Shown here: one piece after another, positions 12,192-24,419 of the stretch
Layout: each line of letters starts with the position of its first letter
How positions within the stretch are numbered: position 1 is the first letter of the stretch
Source: Arenicola marina
Lineage: Eukaryota; Annelida; Polychaeta; Arenicolidae
Assembly (NCBI GenBank): GCA_964019135.1
Contig: OZ025252.1
Coordinates: 11,982,823 to 12,046,822 of the forward strand
Reading direction: 5' to 3'
Length of the DNA: 64,000 nucleotides
Position numbers and translations under genes: made by a program
The notes under the pieces: model-generated
The model's database searches: none
Seen by the model: the letters and a program-made list of their open reading frames with translations, nothing else
Told to the model about the DNA's origin: nothing

Positions 12192-13080
12192 TCAACAACT
12201 AATATTTAAAGCTATTCGAACCTCTTTTTTGTCCCAACAATATCAATCCTGTCGGTACATAAACTGTAACAATTATGACCTGATTAGCGTCAGAATAGTC
12301 TATTCGCCTCAATAAATTGACTGTCTGGGGCCTGCTTATCATCTCCAAAACTTTCAGCCCGTGGCCTTATAGGAAGCGTATCTTCAATTCTAGCCTTGTC
12401 ATTGCCTAAGGTCCAGCTGCTTTTACTCCACAACGTCTAATTTTCTGGTTAGAACTCTCCATTGCGACCGGTTTCGTACAAATTCTGACTTCGTACGTCG
12501 ATTAAACCACCGACGGCCAATACCATGATCCAATAGACTCTAGTAAAAGGCGAAACCACCATAATTGCCCATTTTGCGCCCTAGTCTAAACTTCAGGGTT
12601 AAAGGCCAGTTTCTTGGTAAATTAATTCATAAAGTTAATATAATAAACCCACAAAAGAGTAAATATTGAAGCAATCTGGGTGGTTATGCAAAATTTATGG
12701 CTCATAGTTAGGAACGTGTGGCACGTTTTAGTCACGAAATCTGAACAAACTGGGGCATCAACTCTGAACGATCAAAGCCGCAGTTTTCGCGCCAAGTGAC
12801 GTAGATGCAGGTTCCGGTTTAATTGTAGGTCACTCTAAATATGGGCAGGTGAAGTGTTTATGTAGATATTCAGATACACTGACATTTTTGAGAAAGGCGA
12901 TAACTTGTAGGGGTTCGATATTTTGAATTTATAGTATCTGGAATAGCGTTTTAAACTGCGATGTCGGGTTACGGAGTTTTTAAGAAAAGAAATAGCATGA
13001 CGCACCAGCTCTTCAAGCGCACCAGCTCTTCAAACGGGAACCTACATTTACGTCACGAAATGTCGAATGATCGACGCTGA
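12192..13080. other. Intergenic stretch with no recognised feature
   Basis: Mixed-composition sequence after the Dispatched 3' end. I see no long open frame, tandem period or recognisable RNA gene. Confidence 0.6.
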
Positions 13081-13084
13081 CTAT

Positions 13085-13320
13085 AATATAGGTTCACTCC
13101 TATGAATTTTTAATAAAATTATAATTTAGTCAAAGGTATATTTTACTCTTACTTATCAACGGGATTCAAGTAAATTAAACCACTTATATGCGCATTTTTG
13201 ACAATGCAAGCCTTTTCTGATCAATCCTATGCTAATGTAAGTATATAGCGGAACGGAACGGAACCGAGCGTGCGAAAAGGGAGGGGTGTGCGCCATGGCA
13301 GCGAGCCGGTCACTGGTACT
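13085..13320 (+). repeat. Inverted-repeat arm A with a GGAAC tract
   Basis: The reverse complement of 13,175-13,310 matches 14,930-15,065 closely, and the reverse complement of the wider 13,085-13,320 block matches 16,306-16,460 with an internal deletion. Shared landmarks are a short GGAACGGAAC tract, GAAAAGGGAGGGGTGTGCGCC-like sequence and GGGATTCAAGTAAATTAAAC. It is probably the end of a foldback or TIR-type mobile element. Confidence 0.8.
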
Positions 13321-13564
13321 GCTTGTCGATGAGAGAGTGGGTGTTTGTTTTCCAATGATCTTCAGCGGTCGTTTGTTGATACTGTGAAGTTTCTGTCTCC
13401 GAGCCGCACGGTCACACAGTGAACAATTCCACACTTGTTGTCCCTTTTAATTTCTCTTATTTCCATGTAATATTCATCCATGCAATCCAGTGTGTCCTGT
13501 CTATCTCTCCTCCCAGTTCAACCTCCCCCTCTTGGGTCCCAGTCCCCCTATTTATACTCCCTGT

Positions 13565-13960
13565 CTGATCTCCCCTCCACTAAGTTGGGGGTACCCCCTT
13601 GGACCTCCCCCCTCCCCTAAGTTCGGGTGCACCACCCCAAATTGGCGCTCTCCCCTCTCCTAAGTTGGGGTCCACCACCTTAAGTTGGCGTTCTCCCCTC
13701 CCCTGAGTTTGGGTCCACCACCCCAACTTGGCGCTCTCCCCTCCCCTGAGTTGGGGTGTACTACCCCAACCCGGAGTTCTCCCCCTCCCCTGATTTAGGG
13801 TGCACCACCCCAACCCTGGTGGGCCGCACCACTCCCACTACGGTCACAGCCTGGTTTTGCTCTCCCTTCCCCTGAGTTGGGGTGTACTACCCCAACGCAG
13901 AGTTCTCCCCCTCCCCTGAGTTGGGGTGCACAACCCCAACCCTGGTGAGCCTCACCACCC
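13565..13960 (+). repeat. Degenerate C-rich minisatellite
   Basis: Irregular units of roughly 45-50 bp built from CTCCCCTCCCCTGAGTTGGG and CACCACCCCAAC-like segments. The opposite-orientation G-rich stretch at 58,695-58,880 has similar words (TTAGGGGAGGG, GTACCCCAA), so the two may be related. Confidence 0.75.
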
Positions 13961-14189
13961 CCAATGCGGCCACTGCCTGCTTTTCTCGTTGATATCCTGC
14001 CCTGGACGGCCGTACCCGGATCTGGTTACACCTCTCTCTCGCGTCCCACGCTATCTACGCTCTTCCCCTGATTAATGGCTGTCCACTGGTATACCTAGCT
14101 ACTTCCCCCTCCCCCTGCTTTACCGCTAGCCAGTTCTACTTAACTCACTACAATACGTTGTCTCCTGCTTGATAACAGATATTTTTAGC

Positions 14190-14260
14190 ACTACGTATCA
14201 CAGCCCAAGGGAATTTCCTTCATATTTTATTTTTCTGCGAATGCATGTCACAGTTTTTGG
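14190..14260 (+). repeat. Inner inverted-repeat arm (partner at 15,070-15,150)
   Basis: The stretch around AGCCCAAGGGAATTTCCTTC is the reverse complement of GAAGGAAATTCCCTTGGGCT near 15,110, with flanking similarity over about 70 bp. It nests inside the larger inverted repeat. Confidence 0.75.
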
Positions 14261-14924
14261 AATTATCTGGAGAGTATACTTCGCAGATGCATGTATACTG
14301 CAGTGAATTTCTTTAGACGAGGCAAAGCAACAGAATTTGTCGAATGTAAATGGAACGATGGCGGGTTTCTTATAATTTCAGCAACTCAAGTTTCGCATAA
14401 CGTTTTCCACGCAAAGAAGCATAACCAGTTCCATATATTTCCCAAATAACATGATAATACATAGCAATAACTGCATGTGCAAGACTTTGAGGCCAACACC
14501 CCCCCCCCCCCCCCCCACCCCGAGCCACCCAAATCCGAAATAAATACCAGAAGCCTTTGGAAGGTGGAAACTTTGCAATAAGAACGTTACATAACTGGCA
14601 TTGATGTGTTACTTTCAATTATTCAGGTGTAAGCGTAGTTCGCCAGTACATTAGAAATATTATATTGGCCAGGCCAAATCCTGATTAGGGTCAGCGAAAA
14701 GTAATGCAAATGTAAACTGTTCAGATGGTTTAACATTTATTGTATAAGTGCTGTTTCAAGTTTTAAATTTAAATATGTTTGCTGAGGAACTTATTCCATG
14801 TGGAAAAACTTTAGTTTGTTCATAAATGTAAATACAAAATTGAATGAAATAACCATTTCCAGAAGGTGTTTTCCTGGAAATTGTTATTTCATCATGTGTC
14901 CTAATCCATCAGAGAATTAGTCCG

Positions 14925-15150
14925 GCGCACACCCCACCCTTCCCGCACGCTCGGCTCGGTTCCGTTCCGTTCCGTTCCGTTCCGCTATATACTTACATTA
15001 ACACAGGATTGATCAGAATGGATAAGGGATTGTCAAAATTCGCATAAGTGGTTTAACTTTCATATTTTACTTAAACTGAGACATGCATTTGCAGAAAAAT
15101 AAAAGATATGAAGGAAATTCCCTTGGGCTGGGATACGTACAGGGCAAAAC
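14925..15150 (+). repeat. Inverted-repeat arm B with (TTCCG)5
   Basis: Opposite-strand counterpart of arm A. It contains five TTCCG pentamers, CTATATACTTACATTA and AAGTGGTTTAACTT. With arm A it frames about 1.6 kb that has no transposase-like open frame. Confidence 0.8.
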
Positions 15151-15275
15151 GTTAGAAAGGCTATTTATACGTTGTCTCGCCAACCGATCCCGTAAACGTA
15201 TCTATGTAGGTCATGATACACCCCGAGTTCTAATGACGTGATTGCTCATTGGGTTACGTTTAGGGATACGTTCAA

Positions 15276-15850
15276 TAGGGCTATACAGTTCACGCGATCG
15301 GGCCGCGAGACTTCAGTTTTGGGGACAAAAAAATACACGTGCTCCATATTGAAGTATAGGCAGCTATAAGTCAATTATAAGTATACGTTAAAATATTTGG
15401 AGGCGATGAAGCGCAGAACTTTTGGAAAAAAAAAGGAAAAATCCGTCTTCAAAACAATCGAAAGCTAAAAATAACGTTCTAAATTTGGCCCTGCACCCGA
15501 GCTTTCGCAAAGTCTCCAAACAGTCTAACAAAAAGGGCGAGAGCAAGTGATCGACTTAACCATTCCGCTGTCAAAATGTGCAGCGCATGGAGTAACAACA
15601 CACAGCTGCGTCATTATACCACATGGTAAAGGTAAAATAAGACCAGTTGGATGTTTTCGTATCACTTTTGGATCACGAAAAGACCAAGCTTTGTCATTCT
15701 TTGTAAGTTTTCTGTTTGAAGCGTTGCACCAACGTTGTCACCGGGGAGAATCCGTGTGACGTAATAATGCCTCGTCTTCATAGGATATATCCTGCAAAAA
15801 AAAACGTTAGTTCCTCAGCCGTGTTGTCCCGCCGTAACAAATATTCGTCA
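15276..15850 (+). mobile_element. Left-end fragment of TIR element family (TAGGGCTATA end)
   Basis: Starts at TAGGGCTATACAGTTC and follows the copy at 26,564-27,147 almost throughout, sharing TTTTGGGGACAAA, CACGTGCTCCAT, TACGTTAAAATATTTGGAGG and CAGCCGTGTTGTCCCG. Similarity stops near 15,845, before the right terminal repeat, so this copy is truncated. No transposase is encoded. Confidence 0.8.
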
Positions 15851-16304
15851 TTATGATGGCGCAAATGTATGAAAAATATGTCTATCGTTTGATTCATATC
15901 GCTAGGCCTTTCGCAATGGACCCACCCCTCCTCGCCAGTTCTGACACCAGTTGTAGAGTTAGTCCACAACACAAGTTGTTTCTGTTTCTTTAGGTTTATT
16001 TCATGGTCCGTATATATTTCGGTGGCCTCTGCTATAATCTATCTGTCTCTGTTGTCTCCCGCTCAAGTTCTCAAGTTCTTGTCCCTCTCTGCATTCCCGC
16101 ACCCCTTTATATATCCCTAAAAAGCTCGTCCCATTTACCCCCACTGCCATACTACTCCCAGCACGTGCAACCTGTTCGTCTAATCTATGTTTTAACCACC
16201 CTCCCTCCTAAATAAACTACAGCTTGACCGCCCCCGCCTAGCCTAGTCTAGCGCTAAACATACGCGGCCCGCATCTCTGGATCCCGATCGCCTGCACTTA
16301 AGCA

Positions 16305-16505
16305 CTTACCAGTGACCGGCTCGCTGGCGCACACCCCTCCCTTTTCGCACGCTCGGTTCCGCGCATAAGTGGTTTAATTTACTTGAATCCCGTTGATAAG
16401 TAAGAACAAAAAATACTTTGACTAAATTTTAATTTTATTATAAATTCATAGTAAAGTGACCCCCCTCGCGGCGTCGTTCCGTTCCGTTCCGTTCCGTTCC
16501 GCAAA
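16305..16505 (+). repeat. Inverted-repeat arm C with (GTTCC)n
   Basis: Matches the reverse complement of 13,085-13,320, including ACCAGTGACCGGCTCGCTG-like sequence, CCCCTCCCTTTTCGCACGC and TACTTGAATCCCGTTGATAA. It ends in five GTTCC pentamers near 16,480-16,500. Confidence 0.8.
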
Positions 16506-17162
16506 ATACCAATAGCCGATGGTAAATATAAATAATTATAAATAAGAGTGCTCCCGAATTAAATTAACGGGTATTCTATTTTGATGGAGCAATATAGTTG
16601 GTTTAATATATTGAAAGTCGCTTTGGACCTTGAAGCTGGACTTCGTAGTCGAAAAGCGCACGGGTCCATATATTCATAGACACTTCATTAGCGTCCACAC
16701 TAAGCCCCATTTCTATTCTGCATCTCTTTCCGCCTAGCACATCTTTAGGGTCTGGAAGGGGTAAATATGACGACACCCGACATTGCTGTTTGTGAAGAAT
16801 CGACACTCGAAATTGGTATTCGAATTCCGACACCGATAATTTCAAATTTAACACTGACACGGTTTTATTGTTGTTTCTTGCAAATCCGACAGCGACACCC
16901 GTTATTCGAAAAATGAATACTGGGCACTCGATGTTCTGTTCGAGACCTCTACCTAACTCCAGTGAAGACCATAAAACCGAAATGCGAATTATTGATATGG
17001 CGTTTAAAATATCGTGGGATTGTCTTGAATCTAGCTGAGCGGAATTTTTGTTCCATTATCGAAAGTAATTGTTCAATCCATAACTTGACAACCAAGCATG
17101 CTGGTGTAGTGCTTTTGATGCACGCCCCTATCTTTTCATTGCCACCGTGTTCTGCCATTATC

Positions 17163-17230
17163 CAGTGGCGGATCAAGGGGAGGGGTGAGGGGTTAGGGGG
17201 GTTGCACCCCCCCCCCCCACCCCTTGGGAA
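17163..17230 (+). mobile_element. End of a dispersed repeat, CAGTGGCGGATC terminus
   Basis: CAGTGGCGGATC at 17,163 is followed by a G-rich stretch and GGTTGCACCCC. The reverse complement of 60,600-60,647 shows the same order of motifs. CAGTGGCGGATC resembles the terminal repeat of hAT-like DNA elements; that assignment is from memory of the family and is tentative. Confidence 0.5.
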
Positions 17231-17504
17231 CCTGAACATGGTGTATGGTTTCTTCGGTAAATCGTTACATCCGACAGAGACTAGCTGTGTGCAAAAATAA
17301 TGCAATTCCAGCAGGTGTCAACGTCACGGCATGTTATAACAATAGTAACAGCTAGAGATTTGTGGCCAATTGTCGGATTTCATAATTCAGGCATTCACAA
17401 TGTCGATAATGGTCATAACTAGGCATTCTGCCAAGCTTCTGGTTTGCCTTTCTGAACATTTTGATTGAAACCGCGATCTCGGAATAATGTCTAAATATTT
17501 GTAC

Positions 17505-17870
17505 TTTTCTTTAAATAATTGTACGTATGTGCAAATCTGTACACATATCATTACAATATCTCTAAATAATTGCACATATTCATTCACTTCCAGGAATCTC
17601 TAAATAATTGCACATCATTCCAAACATGTGTACACATCACTAAATCATTTCAACATCTCTAAATAATTCTATACGTGTGCAATATTTGGACATAACAATA
17701 ATTCATTTTGATTGATCTCTTAATAATTTCACATAAGTGACAATATTTATACATATCATTTTTTTTTTGTAATTATGTAACATGTTGAAATCAATTAAAA
17801 ATAACATTACATAATTTTGACATATCATTAAATATCATGGAATTTGACATATGTGCCATTGTTTTAATAG
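17505..17870 (+). repeat. AT-rich degenerate tandem repeat
   Basis: The word TCTCTAAATAATTGCACAT recurs in full or in part at irregular 40-60 bp spacing, mixed with CATATCATT and CATATGTG. No gene is visible. Confidence 0.65.
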
Positions 17871-17879
17871 TAGGCCGAC

Positions 17880-18770
17880 GTTAAATTCATTTCGTTCCAT
17901 TTGGGAAGATTGCTAGATTACTAGCATACTTAATCGTGTCCTAGCTGTTATCCATCCTCGTATAGTGATAACGATCAGCAGATGAATTAAACTTCGAGCA
18001 CATCTTGACCACATTGAAATGTTTGCCTTTTAGCAGTGCCATATAGTGAAATACATAGCTTGTAGGTACCAAATAACTTTAATTGATTCTGCTTTAAATA
18101 AGCAATGACATGACTGTTGTGAGGGCGTCCAAAGGGCCGAACCAAATACAAAGACATAGTTTCAGCAAAGTTAGGGTGAGTTGGACGGGTCGTTGTTGCA
18201 TGTCTAGCGTCACCCACGTCCACAGCAGAGAGAAGGGACGGCGGCTCCGATTATACAGATATAAGGACGAGCTCAGAGCTGAGATTGGATAATATATTTT
18301 TATCTAACAACCAAAACAACCGATCACAACCAACAAGTTGGCCACGCCGATCGCCAACAATAAAATAGCTTACATAGTAACCTGTGAATTTAATAATATG
18401 TAGAAATGCATTAATGTTACCTTGAATTGATTTAGTGTTATGTTGAATTGAATTACTGTTATCTTGTCATGAATTGATTTAATAACATAAATATAACTCT
18501 ACTTCAAGCGTGACGACGGACCAATACACGAATATTTCATACATATGTCAATATTAATACAGACAGAGGGTAGGAATGCGGGAATAAAGGACAAAGGCAG
18601 AGAGAATGATTGGACCGGGGTGAGGGACAAGTGGGCACTGATAAGGGAAGGAAGGCAGTGGACGTGGGAAGAAAAAACGGGGGTGGATTCGTTAAGCCAC
18701 AGGGCTCGCGATGGTGGATGGTCCACAAGGGTGAAGGGCTCGCTGAAGACGGAGGGCTTCCCAGGTCGGA
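17880..18770. other. Intergenic stretch without a recognised gene
   Basis: Contains a short run of diverged GAATTGATTTA repeats near 18,415-18,490. Only short, unsupported open frames are present. Confidence 0.55.
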
Positions 18771-18774
18771 GGGC

Positions 18775-19830
18775 TCACTAAGTTGGAATGTTGCCCTGGT
18801 CGGCGGGCTCGCTGGGTAGAGGGTTCACTAGGCAGGAAAGTTGACTAGGGGGGATGGTCCACTAGTGGGGAGCGTCCACTAGGGTGGAGGGTTTACTAGG
18901 GTGGAAGGTTCACTAGGCAGGAGGGTTGACTAGTTGGAGGGCTTACTAGGGTGGAGGGTTCCCTAGGGTGGAGGGTTCACTAGGGTGGAGGGTTCACTAG
19001 GGTGGAGGGTTTACTAGGCAGGATGGTTCACTAGGCAGGAGGGTTGACTAGTTGGAGGGTTTACTAGGGTGGAGGGTTCACTAGGCAGGAGGGTTGACTA
19101 GTTGGAGGGTTTACTAGGGTGGAGGGTTCACCAGGGTGGAGGGTTCCCTAGGGTGGAGGGTTCACTAGGGTGGGGGGTTCCCTAGGGTGGAGGGTTCACT
19201 AGGGTGGAGGGTTCCCTAGAATGGAGGGTTCATTAGGGTGGAGGGTTCACTAGGCAGAAGGGTTGACTAGGGTGGAGGATTCCCTAGGGTGGAGGCTTCC
19301 CTAGGCAGGAGAGTTCCCTAGGGTGGAGGGTTCACTAGGGTGGAGGGTTCACTAGGCAGGATGGTTCAATAGGCAGGAGGGTTGACTAGTTGGAGGGTTT
19401 ACTGGGGTGGAGGGTTCACTAGGGTCCACTAGGCAGGAGGGTTGACTAGTTGGAGGGTTTACTAGGGTGGAGGGTTCACCAGGGTGGAGGGTTCCCTAGG
19501 GTGGAGGGTTCACTAGGGTGGGGGGTTCCCTAGGGTGGAGGGTTTACTAGGGTGGAGGGTTCCCTAGAATGGAGGGTTCATTAGGGTGGAGGGTTCACTA
19601 CGCAGGAGGGTTGACTAGGGTGGAGGGTTCCCTAGGGTGGAGGATTCCCTAGGCAGGAGAGTTCCCCAGGGTGGAGGGTTCCCTAGGGTGGAAGGTTCAG
19701 TAGACAGGAGGGTTCCCTAGAATGGAGGGTTCACTAGGCTGGAGGGTTCCCTAGGGTGGAGGGTTCCCTAGGGTGGAGTTTTCCCTAGGGTGGAGGGTTC
19801 ACTAGGGTGGAGGGCTAATCATGGTGGAAG
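18775..19830 (+). repeat. 17-bp G-rich minisatellite, about 60 units
   Basis: The core unit is AGGGTGGAGGGTTCMCT, with variants AGGCAGGAGGGTTGACT and AGTTGGAGGGTTTACT. Two adjacent core units give four GGG runs with loops of 4, 7 and 4 bases, which fits a canonical G-quadruplex pattern on the plus strand. A multi-unit block beginning at 19,081 recurs at about 19,429 (offset 348 bp). Confidence 0.95.
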
Positions 19831-19979
19831 ACTCACATGGCCGTAGGGTTCGCTGTTGTCGAGGGCGGCTCAGGCAGGAGGGCTAACTATTGGGGAAAGG
19901 CCTTGTCAGCAACATAATGGTTATGTCATGGGCTCCCATGTCTTGGATAGCCTATGGTGGCTTCATCCCTCGATCGCTG

Positions 19980-20050
19980 TCCTACCGAACGAGAAGGCCT
20001 TGAGCCGTGATCTCCCGGCAGAGGGCGTTACGCTTGCGCCATAGTCCGTC
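19980..20050 (-). mobile_element. tRNA-like SINE head fragment
   Basis: Read on the minus strand, TATGGCGCAAGCGTAACGCC is followed by CTCTGCCGGGAGATCACGG. The first part resembles an RNA polymerase III A box, and the order is typical of tRNA-derived SINE heads. A second copy is at 59,430-59,482 on the same strand. No clear B box or intact cloverleaf could be folded, so this is not called a tRNA gene. Confidence 0.4.
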
Positions 20051-20607
20051 TGCCCCACGTCAAATTTAACCATCAGAATTATCCTTCATACGCGAAAATT
20101 GAAATTAATCTAATCGAAGATAAATTCGCAGTTTGGTATCACATACACCACTTTTAGCATTTACTGTGCCGCTAGTACAATACCTGAGGAATGCATTTGA
20201 TTTTGATTGATTTGAAGCCATGTTACTTTCGAACTATATTTTCGAGTGTGGTCGAGGCCAAAGGCGTGAAGTGTTTTGAACTTTGACCTGTGTTATTTTG
20301 AAATAATTTTTCTCTTAACTCTTCCAATGTGATAATTTGACAACGGAATGTCTATATTTTTCAAATTCTGCATCCAAAATTCAATATTCAATCTAAAAAA
20401 AACATCCAAAACCATTCGTGACCTCAGGACCGTTGGGGTCACCCATAAGGTGGGCGGTGACGTGGGGCAGAGGTAATGTGAGGAACGAGCGCCTTCTGCT
20501 GGCAGAGTGCTTGCGCCGCTACAACACCAGATCCGAGATCTTTCGTCTGGTCAATTGGTCTGGAGGTTGTTGGGCCTGGACGTCTGTACCCCGCTGTCGT
20601 CTGGTAT

Positions 20608-23600
20608 TCATTTCTGCAATGGCCAGACCTTCTCCACATTCAGTAAATTCAGCGATGTTCCGACGGTGTACTGTCGTGGTTTAACGATGTTTTCCGCTGT
20701 GCAAGGCATTATTACATCACTGACGTGGAATGTAAACACGGCCGTCTTTGTCTCCGTCTTTTCGGGCTTAACGACAGTTTTCTTCCAGTTGGAATATGTC
20801 GTGTTTTCAGATCGTGTGCTAGATCTAAGGCCATTTATCTTCAATGTACTTGTTGCCGCCAGGATTTTTTTGGCAGTGTTGCGGCTAGAGCTTCTTCCTG
20901 GCTTTCTTCTATCCATAACTTTCGGACGCTCCGCCGCGACGTCTTCCGACACCCACCACAACTTAGTGCCACGTTCCTGGCTGGATCTGAATAAATGCTG
21001 TGTCTTGTGGGTTTTAGAATTTCCTGGTGGGAGACACTGTTGCTTAGTGATTTTCTCGCGCGATAGAATGCAATCATTCTGGGTATTTAGGTGAATTTCA
21101 TCCATGCCTGAAATACTAGGGTCAACGTATATTAGGGAATCACAGTCTCCGCGTTTGCGGGTGCGGTACAGGCCGTAATTTCCTTTGAGGGGCTGGACCC
21201 TGGAATGTCTTCGTCTGTCTGCCTCTCGATACAGACAACATACCGTCCAATGGCTCGACCCGCGGCAACAGCCCCCCGCCGTGATGGCCCAGCATGCACA
21301 GCACAGACATACAAGCAGTGGTATCCCGATGACGCACGGGATGACGATGGCCGCCAGTGGTGTCCCACCACCCTCGCTCGCTTCCTGTACACTGAGACCA
21401 AGCGTCACGTCTGGCGCTGACGTCATCTCAATGGCGACAGTCACACTACTGCCATCGGATAACGAAGACGAAGTCGTGGAATGTGGTAGTGGTGGGGTGG
21501 TAATAGGGATCCGTGTAGCAGCCCTTGGTAAAAATGGCGTCATGACGACGTCCCTGTTAACGGCGTCCGATGACGATATTGCGGCGTTCAATATGGTTGT
21601 ATGTTCATCCGCTGCATGTGCGGTAGCTGTTTGGTCCGTTGGCATAGTGGTGTGCGCAAAAGTTTCCGTCATTGCGCCTGAGTAAGAGTTGCTGTTAACA
21701 GTAAATTGGGTTACTGGGTCTTGTCTTACTTTGACGGTCTCCGACTGCACCCTCGTACTGGGCGTGCTAAACAATGTTTGTGAATCAGGCTTCTTGGAGG
21801 ATACGGACCTTGGTGTGAAAGTATATGTGGGTTGTTGCTCAATAAAACTAGACGTAAAACCTTTAGAGAACGACTGGGAGGAGCTTATAGTACTGGATGA
21901 CACAGAGGGTAATGTGGGAGGAAATGATTGTTCTGTCATTGGAAACGCCGGCTTTGCAGTAGTGTCAATTGTTGACTGAAGGGACAAAGGAGCCGTTGAC
22001 GAAGAACTCCGAGATGTTCTAAAAAGATTCCGCGTGGTATGCAAAACATAAGAATTTAACGGCTCGGATGCTGCGCTCGGGGTAACTTGGGTAACAGTGA
22101 CCCAACCGGTTGTTCGTTCTTGCCGTATATTCCAAGTGTGCGACCCAGCACCATTCGGATGTTCCGTAGCTCGAGAGATATGCGTGGCCTGATCCTGCCC
22201 AGTGGTCGGGACAGCTCGGTTAATCTCCGTCTCAGCCATAACTGTCGATGGGTCTTCACTGATAGGCAGGTCTGTAGTGTGGGGTGCAGGTATGTCAATG
22301 ATAGTACTATCCCCGCGTGACTCTTTGGGGTCCCCTGTCAAGCGGTCTTCGGCGGAAGTGTAACGGATGGCATCGTTTTCTTCTGCCCCCCAGCTTCTGG
22401 TGGTCTGTGATACAAAGAATGATGACGTCGGTACACTGGTGTCAGTAGAGGACGCCAACGTGTTGCTCTTGATCCAGCTGGACATCACAGTGCTATGGCC
22501 TTTTATCGTGCGTCCATATCCTTGGCTACTAGAATAAATGGTAGATGTCGTAAATGGAGGGAGCCCTGTTGTGATATTGTCTAAAGCCTTTGATGTGGAC
22601 CAAGGAGATGTCTTGGTCGTTGACATTGAGAATAACTGCGTTTTTGACCTAGGCACATCTCCTCGAGACACACGCTCTGAAGATGACGTCGATAATGAAT
22701 CATATTTGACTTCTTCAAAGGCCGCCCACATCGATTTGTCATTATGTTCAGTCCCATTTCCAACCGGTGTGTCAGTGACGCCTCCGTCTAAAGTTGTTAT
22801 GTCATCAACATCGGGTAACGTGTGTATAGTGGAGGGAATGGATGTTGTGACAAGTTCTTCTGGGAATCGTTCCGACATTTTAGGTTGAACTCCATTATCT
22901 CTCGTTGTTGCCGATTGTAGCGTTAGATTTATTACCTCCATTGGGCTGCGTGTGGTTGAAAGATTGTCCCTCGTTGTGGCCGGTTGTTGTGTTAGATTTA
23001 ATATCTCGATTAGGCTGCGTGTGGTTGAAAGATTGTCTCTCGTTGTGGCCGGTTGTTGTGTTAGATTTAATATCTCGATTGGGCTGCATGTGGTCGAAAG
23101 ATTGTCTCTCGTTGTGGCCGGTTGTTGTGTTAGATTTAATATCTCGATTAGGCTGCGTGTGGTTGAACGAAGCGGTGTAAGATACTCCGCGGCGTGTTTC
23201 CATGGTTCAGTTGAAATCATCCCGAGTGGATAACCATAAGCCTCTTGGTGCTTGTACCCGTAGATAAATCCGCCAAATGGCACCTTTCTATACTGTCGGA
23301 GTTCGTGTGAACCAATAGAGACCATTAGAGTTCCGGATACAAAGCTCGTTCCCGGAACGATAGTCCACGGTTTGTGAAAATCACTGTCCTTTAAGAATCT
23401 GTCGTCCAATAACAAATCCGATCTCCCGATGTGAGGAATCAATATATTTACATAATTATTGAAGTGATCCCCAACTCTCATAGCTTCAATAGTACTAAAT
23501 ATGTATTGTGACTGGAAGTGCAGTAATGCCTGACATGTGACCATAAAGGGGTCACTGGCTCGGTTGCCGTCGGTCATATAGGAGGTCGAGAACTGCGTAA

Positions 23601-23753
23601 GGAGCACGGATTCATTTGCTTCCACGTAGATGAACTCACCGCTCCCTACTGTGGAAAATTCGTAATACTCGCCTCGGTGGAGGTAAATCCGTTGTGTGTT
23701 GTTTGTCTCGTCATACAGACGAGTTATCGTTATCTCCGTGTGGAAGACAGAGG
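20608..23753 (-). CDS. IgGFc-binding-domain mucin-like membrane protein, terminal exon
   Basis: The minus-strand acceptor CTTTTTGCAG precedes base 23,753, and the frame runs 1,047 codons to TGA at 20,608-20,610. The first ~150 residues finish an IgGFc-binding-type domain (NNYVNILIPHIG, DFHKPWTIVPGTSFVSG, FGGFIYGYKHQEAYGYPLGM). Then come four 23-residue repeats with NLT and NLS sites, and about 550 residues of Ser/Thr-rich stalk. A hydrophobic helix (AIVIPCVIGIPLLVCLCCAC, about 21,285-21,350) follows, then a Cys-rich juxtamembrane segment and a basic tail of about 220 residues. The tail contains YVDP, a possible SH2-type phosphotyrosine motif. I infer a type I, heavily O-glycosylated surface protein. 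Ligand and role are unknown; the family name does not imply antibody binding in an invertebrate. Confidence 0.85.
22904..23180 (-). repeat. Coding 69-bp tandem repeat (four 23-residue units)
   Basis: TTAGATTTA starts at 22,923, 22,992, 23,061 and 23,130, exactly 69 bp apart. Translated on the minus strand the unit contains EILNLTQQPATTRDNLSTT, with two N-glycosylation sequons. The three units nearest the domain are nearly identical and the fourth is diverged, so copy number may vary between individuals. Confidence 0.95.
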
Positions 23754-24419
23754 CTGCAAAAAGGAGGTCAATATGAAATGGGAAACAAAACAAAATATTA
23801 TTATTGAGGTTTAAAATCAGCTACAGGTGTAAACCCAATGACTCATCTATGCACTGTTCTATAATCATGTGTAACAATGAATCTGTTGAACAGGTCGTCG
23901 GACGTATGAAATCTCACGTAGTCTTTCAAGAAGGTTAGAGTGATTTCCGAAAAACATTATCGTGATGGGGGGTAGGGGGTGGGGGTGGGGGGGGGCAGGG
24001 TGCAGGCATGGGTCTGGCTCATTACTCATTGGCTGTAATACTAATGATGTGGAAACTTTGAAAACAAGGTGTCGGGTACATTCCGGTACACATACAGCCC
24101 AATACGCACCTACACATTTTTCGGAAACTTTCTTTCCGTCGCAACTAATGCGAGCCGGAATCTGGCAGACGCAGTGTTAATAGATGTTAAGAGGTTTAAT
24201 AATAAATTGTTTGAATATTATTTTAATACGCATTAATATTTCACCGTTACACTGATGATATTATATTCGAAGGGCGAATAAGTCAAGCCTAGTTTTTCAA
24301 AGTAATTTCTTTCTGTCAGTGTGTTCTAGCCCAGAATCCTACAAAGCAATAGGCCTCGCAAAAAGTCCATCCTCAAATAGGGGGGTCCACTGAAGACTCG
24401 CGACCCGGGAAAGAGGAAG

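Noticed and set aside
19980-20050. A functional tRNA gene on the minus strand
   Set aside because: There is an A-box-like segment but no acceptor stem pairing, no clear anticodon loop and no good B box.
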